From Bacillota bacterium (GTDB lineage Bacteria > Bacillota > Clostridia > Christensenellales > SZUA-584), in contig JAEWTW010000047.1 of assembly GCA_023397655.1 (NCBI GenBank), forward strand, positions 86,995-150,994: DNA of 64,000 bases, given 5' to 3'. The translations under genes and the position numbers were made by a program. This document shows positions 8,491 through 16,718 of the stretch, piece after piece. Position 1 is the first letter of the stretch; each line of letters begins with the position of its first letter. A model generated the notes under the pieces. The model was not told the origin of the DNA. It was given only the letters and a program-made list of their open reading frames with translations, and ran no database searches.

Positions 8491-9480
8491 ATGATACTGG
8501 TGACAGGAGCGGGCGGCCATATCGGCAACGTGCTGATGAAGCTGCTCTATAAAAAGGGACATAATGACCTGCGTATATTCGTGCAGGAGAAAGAGAATAT
8601 TTCGTATATCGAGCGGTATGCGCAGGAGGTGGTGCGCGGCGACATACGTGATCCGTTCGCCGTGTCGGCAGCGGTGCGCGGCTGCGATACCGTGTTCCAT
8701 CTGGCGGGGCTGGTGCAGATATCCGGCGTCCGCAAAAAGCAGGTGTTCGATATCAACGTGGGCGGTACGCACAACGTGGTACAGGCGTGCCTTGAGAAGG
8801 GCGTGAAGCGGCTGGTGCACGTATCCAGCGTGCACGCGCTCAAAGAACCCGAGGCTGGCTTTATCGACGAGACGCTGGACCCCGACTTTAACAATCTGCC
8901 GGGGGCGTACGCCAGGTCCAAGGCAATGGGCACCATCGAGGTGATCAACGCGATACAGAAGGGACTGGATGCGGTGATCGTATTTCCGACCGGGGTCATC
9001 GGTCCGTTCGATTTCCGCTCGTCATACACCGGCAGCGCAATAAAAGGGTATATCGACGCGGGCAAGCCGCAGTATTACTTTGACGGCAAGTATGATTTTG
9101 TGGACGTGCGCGACGTGGCGGACGGCATATACCGCGCGTGGAAGTCGGGCGAGAAGGGACAGGGATATATCATCTCCGGCAGCGTATCCAGCCTGAAGGA
9201 TATCATGGACGCGGTGGAGCAAACCACCGGTCATGCGATACGCAGCCATCGGGTCCCGCGGGCGCTGGTGAAGGCTGCGGCGGCGTTGGCTCCGGTCTAC
9301 TATGCGATTGCGAGAAAGAAACCGGTGCTGTCCAAGTACTCGGTGGACGTGCTGATGTCCAATTCCAACATATCCTGCGAAAAGGCGCAGGAACAGCTGG
9401 GCTACAAACCGCGCCCGCTGGCCCGCACAATACGCGACATGGTGCGCTGGCACCGCGCGGCGCGCACGCAGAAGGTTTGA
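8491..9480 (+). CDS. extended SDR NAD-dependent epimerase/dehydratase, copy 2
   Basis: The 329-residue paralogue of the preceding gene has TGAGGHIGN at about 5-13, a YARSKAMG active-site motif, and PTGVIGPFDFR. The two share long identical blocks, such as KYDFVDVRDVADG versus GYDFVDVRDVADG and EKGQGYI. The substrate is unknown. ATG 8491 has GGGAGG 9 bases upstream. A hairpin repeat element begins about 20 bases after the stop. Confidence 0.8.
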   Translation: MILVTGAGGHIGNVLMKLLYKKGHNDLRIFVQEKENISYIERYAQEVVRGDIRDPFAVSAAVRGCDTVFHLAGLVQISGVRKKQVFDINVGGTHNVVQACLEKGVKRLVHVSSVHALKEPEAGFIDETLDPDFNNLPGAYARSKAMGTIEVINAIQKGLDAVIVFPTGVIGPFDFRSSYTGSAIKGYIDAGKPQYYFDGKYDFVDVRDVADGIYRAWKSGEKGQGYIISGSVSSLKDIMDAVEQTTGHAIRSHRVPRALVKAAAALAPVYYAIARKKPVLSKYSVDVLMSNSNISCEKAQEQLGYKPRPLARTIRDMVRWHRAARTQKV

Positions 9481-9500
9481 ACCATTGTTACATAAATAAG

Positions 9501-9589
9501 GGTATAAGGTCGTGGAGGCTCTGCCTCCACACCACCGCCAAAGGGTATTACCCTTTGGAAACCATCGGGGAAATGCTACGCATTTCCCG
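9501..9589 (+). repeat. multi-hairpin interspersed repeat, copy 1
   Basis: ATAAGGTC is followed by three successive near-perfect palindromes: GTGGAGGC/GCCTCCAC (9512-9530), CCAAAGGGT/ACCCTTTGG (9538-9558), and GGGAAATGC/GCATTTCCC (9568-9588). The same modular order occurs at 10895-10986 (inverted) and 50333-50510. It lies just after the stop of a plus-strand gene, in that gene's direction. No reading frame is shared between copies, so it acts as DNA or RNA structure. Confidence 0.8.
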
Positions 9590-9606
9590 TAAATAACAAA
9601 ATAAAT

Positions 9607-9646
9607 AAGGCTTCAAAATTTTCTTATATAACCGGAAGTCTTTTTT
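9607..9646. terminator. bidirectional terminator
   Basis: AAGGCTTC (9607-9614) pairs with GAAGTCTT (9635-9642), with T6 on the plus side and an A/T-rich run on the other. It sits between the convergent SDR gene and the minus-strand orphan gene. Confidence 0.6.
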
Positions 9647-9685
9647 GTTGGAGAATTATTAAGAAGGACAAAGGATAAGCCATTT

Positions 9686-10795
9686 TTACTCTTTGTTATC
9701 AAGCCCAGCGAAGTATAAGCCCGCATTAACCAAAAGCAGTAGTTCATTTGAGCTCAACATTGATGTTATTTTTGCGATGCCTTTTGAGTAAGGTGCAACT
9801 TTTTCCAGATGATAATCCATCATTCCAGTGTTCGCGCCGCCCGATAGCTCTTCATATATTTTTCCGATAATATAGCTATCCATAGCATTACTGGGCCGAT
9901 ATTTAGGATAAATGATATTGAGAGCAGAGAGTTCTTCAAATTCCATATGCTGCAAATTGTTCTCAATATTGTTCAGAGCCTGTAAAAGTGATTGTTTGTA
10001 ATCATGTACCGTACTTTCATTGTCCTTAAATGAACATGGTGCATTAAGCATTTTTTCGATTTCTTCAATTGCAAAAAAGTATTGGTCACGACCATGTCTT
10101 TCTTCAGCTGCTTCTTTTAGAATTTTAAACCGTTCCTGAAGATCAGCTGACTTCCTTATTTGCTTTTCCTTCAGCGCCTTTAGTACATCAAAATATTGTT
10201 TTTTAAGATCTTTAGTCAATACTTCTAAGTATTCATATCTTATTTGAGCAAAACGGATAAGTTCGTCCACATTTAAGCCATAAGATTCAGACATTATATC
10301 TGGGATTGAGCTATAAAGCCAAACTACATAATCATATCTTTCATCAGGACTAATCACAGACCAACTTGAGTATTTAACTTCTCCTTTTACGATCCTGTTC
10401 AAATCGGTTGGGTGAACACCAAATGCCGCACGAAGATTTTGAAAGTGCCTATTGTCACTCTTGCTCTTCTTAAATACGTCACGGCATTCATTAAAGGGAA
10501 CTTCATTTTGTATAAAAATTACTTTGTGCATAGTGTTAATGCATGAAAAGACCATGTCAACAGCCATAATGAGTGTGAGTATATCCATACTCATTTTATT
10601 ATCTCGGCTTCTTGATATTCTAAAATCAATCATATAGTCTATAGCCACTTCTATCCAGTCTATAGAGGAGCAGATTGCACTAAAATCATCTTTGCCGTTT
10701 CGATTTTTATAACGAAGATAACCGAAATCCCCCTCATTAAATTGATCTCTAAACTGCCTTATCAGACCGACGTTAAATAAAGAAAGCTCTCCCAA
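9686..10795 (-). CDS. AT-rich orphan protein, function unknown
   Basis: The 369-residue soluble protein has no signal peptide, membrane helix or motif I recognise. It contains a Lys/Glu-rich helical stretch (about 195-245) that may form a coiled coil, and is mostly helical elsewhere. The start is a TTG at 10795 with AAAGGAG 8 bases upstream. The gene is visibly richer in A+T than all neighbours and lies between two inverted copies of the multi-hairpin repeat, which suggests horizontal gain. Defence or toxin-like functions are common for such islands, but nothing in the sequence proves one here. Confidence 0.6.
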   Translation of the reverse strand: MGELSLFNVGLIRQFRDQFNEGDFGYLRYKNRNGKDDFSAICSSIDWIEVAIDYMIDFRISRSRDNKMSMDILTLIMAVDMVFSCINTMHKVIFIQNEVPFNECRDVFKKSKSDNRHFQNLRAAFGVHPTDLNRIVKGEVKYSSWSVISPDERYDYVVWLYSSIPDIMSESYGLNVDELIRFAQIRYEYLEVLTKDLKKQYFDVLKALKEKQIRKSADLQERFKILKEAAEERHGRDQYFFAIEEIEKMLNAPCSFKDNESTVHDYKQSLLQALNNIENNLQHMEFEELSALNIIYPKYRPSNAMDSYIIGKIYEELSGGANTGMMDYHLEKVAPYSKGIAKITSMLSSNELLLLVNAGLYFAGLDNKE

Positions 10796-10894
10796 AACAA
10801 TTGCTCCTTTCGCATGATATAATTTGTAATTATTAAAATCTGCGCGATCGCAATCATCTACTAATCAGACGTCAAGGAGGAAGTATATTATTTT

Positions 10895-10986
10895 GGAATT
10901 GTGAAACAATTCCCTGGGGGGATTCTCAAGGGATGAATCCCTTGAGCGGTGGGATGGAGGCAGAGCCTCCATGTCCATAGACCTAT
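10895..10986 (-). repeat. multi-hairpin interspersed repeat, copy 2 (inverted)
   Basis: Read on the minus strand, this begins ATAGGTC and then shows TGGAGGC/GCCTCCA (10954-10972), CTCAAGGGAT/ATCCCTTGAG (10925-10946), and a third palindrome GGAATTGT/ACAATTCC (10895-10913). The order matches copy 1. It follows the stop codon of the minus-strand activase gene, again in gene direction. Confidence 0.78.
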
Positions 10987-10996
10987 TACTTAACGT

Positions 10997-11026
10997 AACC
11001 TCTTTAGAAATTGGAGAGGTTTTTTT
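10997..11026 (+). terminator. hairpin with T-run at the 3' end of the activase gene
   Basis: AACCTCT and AGAGGTT pair and are followed by seven T on the plus strand. The hairpin overlaps the last codons of the minus-strand gene ending at 11004, and would shield that gene from plus-strand transcription. Confidence 0.5.
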
Positions 11027-14000
11027 CATTTTGAGCTGATTTGACGATCTTTTCGTGCGCGAGGGAAAGCATCAGCTTGATACGGTTGAGCTGGTTCACC
11101 TCGCTGGCACCGGGGTCGTAGTCGATGGCGACGATATTGGCATCAGGGTACTTGGCGCGTATCGGCTGAATGACACCCTTACCCACGATGTGGTTGGGCA
11201 GGCACGCGAACGGCTGCACGCAGACGATGCCGTCCGCGCCCTCGTGCAGCAGCTCCGCCATCTCGCCGGTGAGGAACCAGCCCTCGCCCGTCTGGTTGCC
11301 GATGGACAGGAACTCGGACGCGGCTGAGGCCTTTTCGGATATGAATGACGGCGGCGAGAAACGCTGGCTGCGTTGAAGCGCGCGCCGCATCTGCTTGCGG
11401 TAACTTTCAATGAAGGCGATCACGAAGTTGCCGACATACGCGGCCAGCTTCGATTTGCCCAGCTTCTCGTGCTTGAAGTTGGTGTTGTACGCGCAGTACA
11501 GCAGGAAGTCGATCAGATCCGGCACCTTCACTTCTGCGCCCTCGTCCTCCAGCACCTTGACGATCTGGTTGTTGGCGGTGGGGTGGTATTTGACGAGTAT
11601 CTCGCCCACCACGCCGATCACCGGCTTTTTGACATCCCTGACAGGTATCGCTTCGAACGCATCTACAATGTTTTGAACGTTGCGTTTGAAACGTTTGAGA
11701 CTCAGGTGCCGCACATTATCCAGTGCGATGGCGTTCCACTTGGCAAGCGCGGTGTCGGTTGAACCCGGTTCCGCTTCGTATGGCCGCGTGGCCAGCGCCA
11801 AACGATTGAGAAGATCGCCGTAAACCATGCCGCGCATCGCGCGCCGCAGCATCCGCAGCGTGATCTTGAGGCCGGGGTGTTTCTCCAACCCCGCCGCGCT
11901 GAGCGAAATGACGGGGATGTGCGGGAAGCCCGCGTCGGTGAGCGCCTTGCGGATGAAGCCGATGTAGTTGGACGCGCGGCAGCCGCCGCCCGTCTGCGAG
12001 ATGATGCACGCGAGCTTATCGGTATCATACCGGCCTGACTTAACCGCCTCGATCAGCTGACCGGTGACGAGTATCGACGGGTAGCACGCGTCATTGTTGA
12101 CGTATTTCAGGCCTTCCTCTACCGCGGCGTTGTCCACAGAGGGCAGCAGCTCAAAACGATAGCCCGAGGACTCAAACGCGGCGCGCAGGAAGTCGAAGTG
12201 GATGGGCGACATCTGCGGCGACAGTATCGTGTAATCCTTCTTCATAAATTTTTCGAAGACGACCTTCTTGTATGCCACCGCTTTCTGGACCACGGCATCC
12301 TTTTTCTGAAGCGCGGCGTCCTTCTTCTGCACGGCTTTTTGCACCACAACGTCCTTTTTCTCCAGAACAGCCTGTTTGAGGTCGTCCAGCACGCGCCGCT
12401 TCTTGCGCTCGGCCACCGCGGCAGCCAGTGAACGCAACCGGATGCGGATTGCACCGGTGTTGCTGATTTCATCAATCTTGATCAGCGTGTATATCTTGCC
12501 GTAAGCCTTCAATATCTCCTGCGTCTGGTCGGTGACAACAGCGTCCAGGCCGCAGCCGAACGAGTTGAGTTGCACCAGCTCCAGCCCCTCGGTACGCCCA
12601 GCGAGGTGCGCCGCCGAGTAGATGCGCGTGTGGAACATCCACTGGTCGAGCACGCGCAAGGGGCGGTATTCTCCAAGGTGCGCTACACTCTGCTCGGTAA
12701 GCACAGCGTAGCCCAGCGACGTGATGATGGACGAAAGCCCATGGTTGATCTCCGGGTCGATGTGATACGGGCGTCCGCCGAGTATCACGGCCTGCAGCTC
12801 TCCGTGCCGCACTTTAGCGAGTATTCTCTCTCCCTGACGACGGATATCGCTCTGGTATGCGGCCTTCTCCTGCCACGCAAGTCTGGCCGCGTGGTACACA
12901 TCCTTTGCGGGGATATGGGGGAACTCCTCCGCCAATCGGCGGGATAAAGCTCTTAAGTTGTCCATCGGCAGGAAAGGCATCAGGAAATCCACGCCGTTTT
13001 CTTTGATCTCCGGCATGTTGTTCTTGATGTTCTCGGGGTACGACGTCACGATCGGGCAGTTGTAGTTGTTGGCGGCGTGCTTCTGCTCCTTCTGCTCGTA
13101 CGGCACGCATGGGAAGAATATCGTTTTGACGCCACTGTCGATAAGCAGCCGCACCGCGCCGTGCGCCAATTTCGCCGGATAGCACAGCGATTCGGACGGT
13201 ATACTCTCGATGCCAGCGGTGTATACGCTGCGTGACGACCGGGGCGACAGCACCACGCGGTACCCCAGCTGCGTGAAGAACGTGTGCCAGAACGGATAGT
13301 TCTCGTATATGCCGAGAACGCGGGGGATACCGATATCGCCGCGCGGCGCATTTTCCAATGGCTGATAGGAGAACAGCCGCTTGCAGGTGTAGTCGTACAT
13401 GTCAGGCAGGTCGGAGTGCTTCTCGGCGTTTGAACCGCCGCGCTCGCAGCGGTTGCCCGATATGAACCGCCGCCCGTCGCCGAAGTGGCTGACGGTGAGG
13501 CGGCAGTTGTTCTCGCATTTACCGCAGCGCGCGCCGGTCTGGCGTATCTGCATGGCGTCCAGCGCATCCCGCGAGAGTATCGATGAAACGGCTGAATTCG
13601 GGCAGCGTTCCTTGGCGAGCAGAGCCGCACCGTACGCACCCATCAAGCCGGCGATCACAGGACGAACCACTCTGCGTTCGGTCAAAAGCTCCAGCGCACG
13701 CAGCACGGCGTCGTTCAGGAAAGTGCCGCCCTGTACCACCACGCTTTTGCCGAGGTCTTCAGGGGTTTTCAGTTTGATGACCTTATAAAGCGCATTCTTG
13801 ATGACGGAGTATGAAAGCCCGGCCGAGATGCCGCCCAGCACTGCGCCTTCCTTCTGCGCCTGCCGTACCTTGGAGTTCATAAATACTGTGCAGCGGCTGC
13901 CGAGGTCCACCGGCTGTGCCGCAAACAGCGCCTGCCGCGCGAACTGGCGGATGTCGCACTCCAGCGACGCGGCAAACGTCTCGAGGAACGAGCCGCAGCC

Positions 14001-15335
14001 CGACGAGCACGCCTCGTTGAGCATCACCTCGTCGATCACGCCGTCCCGTATGCGCATGCATTTCATGTCCTGTCCGCCGATGTCCAGTATGAAGTCCACA
14101 TCAGGACGGAAGAAGCGCGCCGCCGTGTAGTGCGCGACCGTTTCCACTTCGCTGGTGTCCAGCTGGAACGCCGCTTTGACGAGATTTTCGCCGTAGCCGG
14201 TAGAAGCCGTGTATGCGATATAAGCGCCTTGGGGCAGACGTCCGTAGATTTCGGAAAGTATCTCGCGCACCATGTCCAGCGGGCGGCCCTTGTTCGCGCC
14301 GTAGTGTGTGTAGATAATGTGACCTTCAGCATCCAGCAGCACCGCCTTGGTGGTGGTGGAACCCGCGTCGATGCCGAGGAAGCACGCGCCGGAAGCCGTC
14401 TCGATGGGGCGCTGGGGGACATCCGCCTGCGCGTGACGCTCCGTGAATGCGGCATAAGCCGCTTGATCCGCAAACAGCGGCGGCAGGTAAATGGACGCGC
14501 TGTCCATGTCCTGACGAAGCTGCGTGCGCGCGATCAGCGCATCCAGATGCACCGCATCGCCCGTGGCCATCATTGCGGCGCCCGCCGCGACGAACATCAT
14601 CGCGTATTGCGTGTCCATGATGTCCTCATCGCGCATGTTCAGCGTTTTGATAAAGCGGTCCTTGAGCGCGGGCAGGAAATGCAGCGGTCCGCCCAAGAAC
14701 GCGACCTTGCCGCGTATCGGACGCCCGCAAGCGAGCCCACTGATGGTCTGGTTGACGACGGCCTGCAGCACGGATGCCGCAATGTCTTCGCGCGCCGCGC
14801 CCTCGTTGATGAGCGGCTGTATGTCGCTCTTGGCGAATACGCCGCAGCGCGCCGCGATGTCGTATATGTGTGATGCTTTGGCTGCCAGCTCGTTTAAGCC
14901 TGCCGCATCCGTTTCCAGCAGCGACGCCATCTGATCGATGAACGCGCCGGTTCCGCCCGCACACGTACCGTTCATGCGCTGCTCGGTACTGCCCGTGAAA
15001 TACGTGATCTTGGCATCCTCGCCGCCCAGCTCTATCGCGACGTCGGTGTCCGGCAGAAACGCGCGCACGGCACTGCTGGCGGCAATAACCTCCTGCACGA
15101 AGGGCAGCCCCAGCCATTTGCCCACGGAAAGCCCGCCCGAGCCGGTGACGCACACCTGGGCCTCAATGTTGCCCAGCGCCGCATGCGCATCCGCCAGCAG
15201 CGCGGTGACCGCGCCCGCGATGTCGCTAAAGTGCCGTTTATAGTAGCTGAATAATATTTTTTTGTCTTCCAGCACGACGCATTTGACGGTGGTTGAACCA
15301 ACGTCAAGCCCCATGCGGCGGATACCTGTGCTCAT
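11004..15335 (-). CDS. giant 2-hydroxyacyl-CoA dehydratase activase-like protein
   Basis: The 1443-residue protein carries two BadF/BadG/HgdC-type ASKHA ATPase domains. Domain 1 (about 5-260) has GLDVGSTTVK and CAGGTGAFIDQMA; domain 2 (about 320-590) has GIDAGSTTTK and CSSGCGSFLETFA. A Cys cluster (CGKCENNC, plus NRC) at about 610-640, a DUF2229 region, and a C-terminal HgdB-like part follow. Known small activases bind a [4Fe-4S] cluster and use ATP to inject one electron into 2-hydroxyacyl-CoA dehydratases or benzoyl-CoA reductases. The role of the large fused forms is less clear. Residues about 978-1032 are a Lys-rich QKKDA-type repeat linker. ATG 15335 is chosen because GGAG precedes it by 7 bases. 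No dehydratase subunits are nearby. Confidence 0.85.
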   Translation of the reverse strand: MSTGIRRMGLDVGSTTVKCVVLEDKKILFSYYKRHFSDIAGAVTALLADAHAALGNIEAQVCVTGSGGLSVGKWLGLPFVQEVIAASSAVRAFLPDTDVAIELGGEDAKITYFTGSTEQRMNGTCAGGTGAFIDQMASLLETDAAGLNELAAKASHIYDIAARCGVFAKSDIQPLINEGAAREDIAASVLQAVVNQTISGLACGRPIRGKVAFLGGPLHFLPALKDRFIKTLNMRDEDIMDTQYAMMFVAAGAAMMATGDAVHLDALIARTQLRQDMDSASIYLPPLFADQAAYAAFTERHAQADVPQRPIETASGACFLGIDAGSTTTKAVLLDAEGHIIYTHYGANKGRPLDMVREILSEIYGRLPQGAYIAYTASTGYGENLVKAAFQLDTSEVETVAHYTAARFFRPDVDFILDIGGQDMKCMRIRDGVIDEVMLNEACSSGCGSFLETFAASLECDIRQFARQALFAAQPVDLGSRCTVFMNSKVRQAQKEGAVLGGISAGLSYSVIKNALYKVIKLKTPEDLGKSVVVQGGTFLNDAVLRALELLTERRVVRPVIAGLMGAYGAALLAKERCPNSAVSSILSRDALDAMQIRQTGARCGKCENNCRLTVSHFGDGRRFISGNRCERGGSNAEKHSDLPDMYDYTCKRLFSYQPLENAPRGDIGIPRVLGIYENYPFWHTFFTQLGYRVVLSPRSSRSVYTAGIESIPSESLCYPAKLAHGAVRLLIDSGVKTIFFPCVPYEQKEQKHAANNYNCPIVTSYPENIKNNMPEIKENGVDFLMPFLPMDNLRALSRRLAEEFPHIPAKDVYHAARLAWQEKAAYQSDIRRQGERILAKVRHGELQAVILGGRPYHIDPEINHGLSSIITSLGYAVLTEQSVAHLGEYRPLRVLDQWMFHTRIYSAAHLAGRTEGLELVQLNSFGCGLDAVVTDQTQEILKAYGKIYTLIKIDEISNTGAIRIRLRSLAAAVAERKKRRVLDDLKQAVLEKKDVVVQKAVQKKDAALQKKDAVVQKAVAYKKVVFEKFMKKDYTILSPQMSPIHFDFLRAAFESSGYRFELLPSVDNAAVEEGLKYVNNDACYPSILVTGQLIEAVKSGRYDTDKLACIISQTGGGCRASNYIGFIRKALTDAGFPHIPVISLSAAGLEKHPGLKITLRMLRRAMRGMVYGDLLNRLALATRPYEAEPGSTDTALAKWNAIALDNVRHLSLKRFKRNVQNIVDAFEAIPVRDVKKPVIGVVGEILVKYHPTANNQIVKVLEDEGAEVKVPDLIDFLLYCAYNTNFKHEKLGKSKLAAYVGNFVIAFIESYRKQMRRALQRSQRFSPPSFISEKASAASEFLSIGNQTGEGWFLTGEMAELLHEGADGIVCVQPFACLPNHIVGKGVIQPIRAKYPDANIVAIDYDPGASEVNQLNRIKLMLSLAHEKIVKSAQNEKNLSNF

Positions 15336-15365
15336 GTGTTTTCTCCGCATTCGTTATCAAGAGAA

Positions 15366-15394
15366 AGTATACACCTGAGACGCATGATTCGCAA
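15366..15394 (-). promoter_or_regulatory. promoter of the activase gene
   Basis: On the minus strand TTGCGA (15394-15389) and TATACT (15371-15366) are 17 bases apart, about 30 bases before the start codon. Confidence 0.6.
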
Positions 15395-15462
15395 ACCGGT
15401 GTTCGATAAAATTTCTAAATATTTTATAAATTCGCTCATAATATGTATTATTATGCGAATGC

Positions 15463-15494
15463 TTGATTTGCCTTCCGGAGTGTGCTATTATAAT
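15463..15494 (+). promoter_or_regulatory. promoter upstream of the DapB-like gene
   Basis: TTGATT (15463-15468) is followed after 17 bases by TATTAT (15486-15491), which overlaps a TATAAT (15489-15494). The resulting leader would be about 375 nt. Confidence 0.5.
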
Positions 15495-15872
15495 GTAGCA
15501 ATATAGCTTTTCAAGCGGACTTTTTAGCCGGTATGCGTTTTTCATCTTCATGGGTTATATCGGCGGAAAAACCGGTATTCCGGTAAGCTGCTTCGTCTGT
15601 ACTTATTATTTCTTATTATCAGGCAGTATTGGTGGGGTCCCGGCACGTGAGCGCTGGGAGAAAAAGAAAATATCCAGCACTTTATTTCTCGTTGCGCCGT
15701 TTATCTTTATCATCTAATCAGGTCGGAAAAATGAATGGACGGTGCATAAGGTGTATATTAATACGTTGTGTTTGATAAATGTGCATTGGCTTATTGGTTT
15801 TATGCGTTAACCGGCAAAACACAACTCAATTAATCGACCAGATTTACAAATCCGTTGAAGGAGGAAAATAGG
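15495..15872 (+). other. long untranslated leader or intergenic region
   Basis: About 380 bases with no supported gene. A 55-codon frame at 15550-15717 has no ribosome site. A small palindrome ACCGGTATTCCGGT lies near 15570. I looked for a lysine riboswitch, given the DapB-like gene downstream, and did not find its conserved core. Confidence 0.4.
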
Positions 15873-16649
15873 TTGAGGCTGAATATCGGCATGTTCGGAT
15901 TTGGGAAAACAGGCAATGTTGTGGCTCAGGAGATATTAAACGATGAAGTTTGCAACCTGTCCTGGGTAATCCGAAGATCAAATAAGCATCAAGGGGAATA
16001 TGCGAGCCGTTTGCTCGGGCATGACTACGATAAAGGGATGATATACTCCGTTGATTCGATCGATACAACAATGTTTTTTAAGGAAAATCCTGTGGACGTC
16101 ATCGTAGATTTCTCGAGCAACAGCGCGGTTTTGCATTATAAGCACGCCGCCGAGGCAGGAACGCGCGTGGTCTCGGCGATATCGCACTACGAAAAAAGCC
16201 AGCTGGAGCAGCTCAAGGCGCTGGGCCACAAGGTGGCTGTGCTTTATTCGCCCAACATCACGTTGGGTATCAATTTCTTGATCGAGGTATCCAAGGTGCT
16301 GCAACGCATCGCGCCGCATGCGGACATCGAAATCATTGAAGAGCATTTTAAGGAAAAGAAGGACGTATCGGGCACGGCGCTGCGTATCGCAGAGGACCTC
16401 GGGCTGGATGTGAATAAGCATGTGAATTCGATACGCGTGGGCGGCATCGTGGGTAAGCATGAGGTGGTGTTCGGGCTGCCCAACCAGACGATACGCATCG
16501 TCCACGAATCGATCAGCCGCGCCGCTTTTGGGCAGGGAGCGATATTCGCAGCCAAGTGGCTGATGGGCAAAAAGCCGGGCGTATACACGATGGAGGACGC
16601 CGTGATGCTGGACGTGGCGCGAAACAAAAAGATATTCGAGCTGGCTTGA
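15873..16649 (+). CDS. DapB-like dihydrodipicolinate reductase family protein
   Basis: The 258-residue protein has a Rossmann start (NIGMFGFGKTGN), VDVIVDFSSN, and a C-terminal DapB-type segment with EIIEEHFKEKKD followed by SGTALRIAEDL. DapB reduces dihydrodipicolinate in lysine and diaminopimelate synthesis. Some typical features are changed: the GTTG turn reads SAIS, and the usual HHxxKxDAPSGT segment is one residue shorter and lacks the second His. It may be a diverged paralogue with another substrate. The start is TTG 15873 with AAGGAGG 8 bases upstream. No other lysine-pathway gene is adjacent. The gene stands alone and ends at a bidirectional terminator. Confidence 0.7.
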   Translation: MRLNIGMFGFGKTGNVVAQEILNDEVCNLSWVIRRSNKHQGEYASRLLGHDYDKGMIYSVDSIDTTMFFKENPVDVIVDFSSNSAVLHYKHAAEAGTRVVSAISHYEKSQLEQLKALGHKVAVLYSPNITLGINFLIEVSKVLQRIAPHADIEIIEEHFKEKKDVSGTALRIAEDLGLDVNKHVNSIRVGGIVGKHEVVFGLPNQTIRIVHESISRAAFGQGAIFAAKWLMGKKPGVYTMEDAVMLDVARNKKIFELA

Positions 16650-16668
16650 TGGCTGGCTGTTATATAAA

Positions 16669-16707
16669 AAAGCGGGTCCGGGATGTGATCAACCCGGCCC
16701 GCTTTTT
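16669..16707. terminator. bidirectional terminator
   Basis: GCGGGTCCGGG (16672-16682) pairs with CCCGGCCCGC (16693-16702), flanked by an A-run on the left and five T on the right. It separates two convergent genes. Confidence 0.85.
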
Positions 16708-16718
16708 GCTCGTCATTA

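Noticed and set aside
15550..15717. 55-codon frame in the leader of the DapB-like gene
   Set aside because: No ribosome site, unusual composition, and no conserved motif.
15495..15872. Lysine riboswitch
   Set aside because: Considered because of the DapB-like gene, but the conserved lysine riboswitch core is not present.
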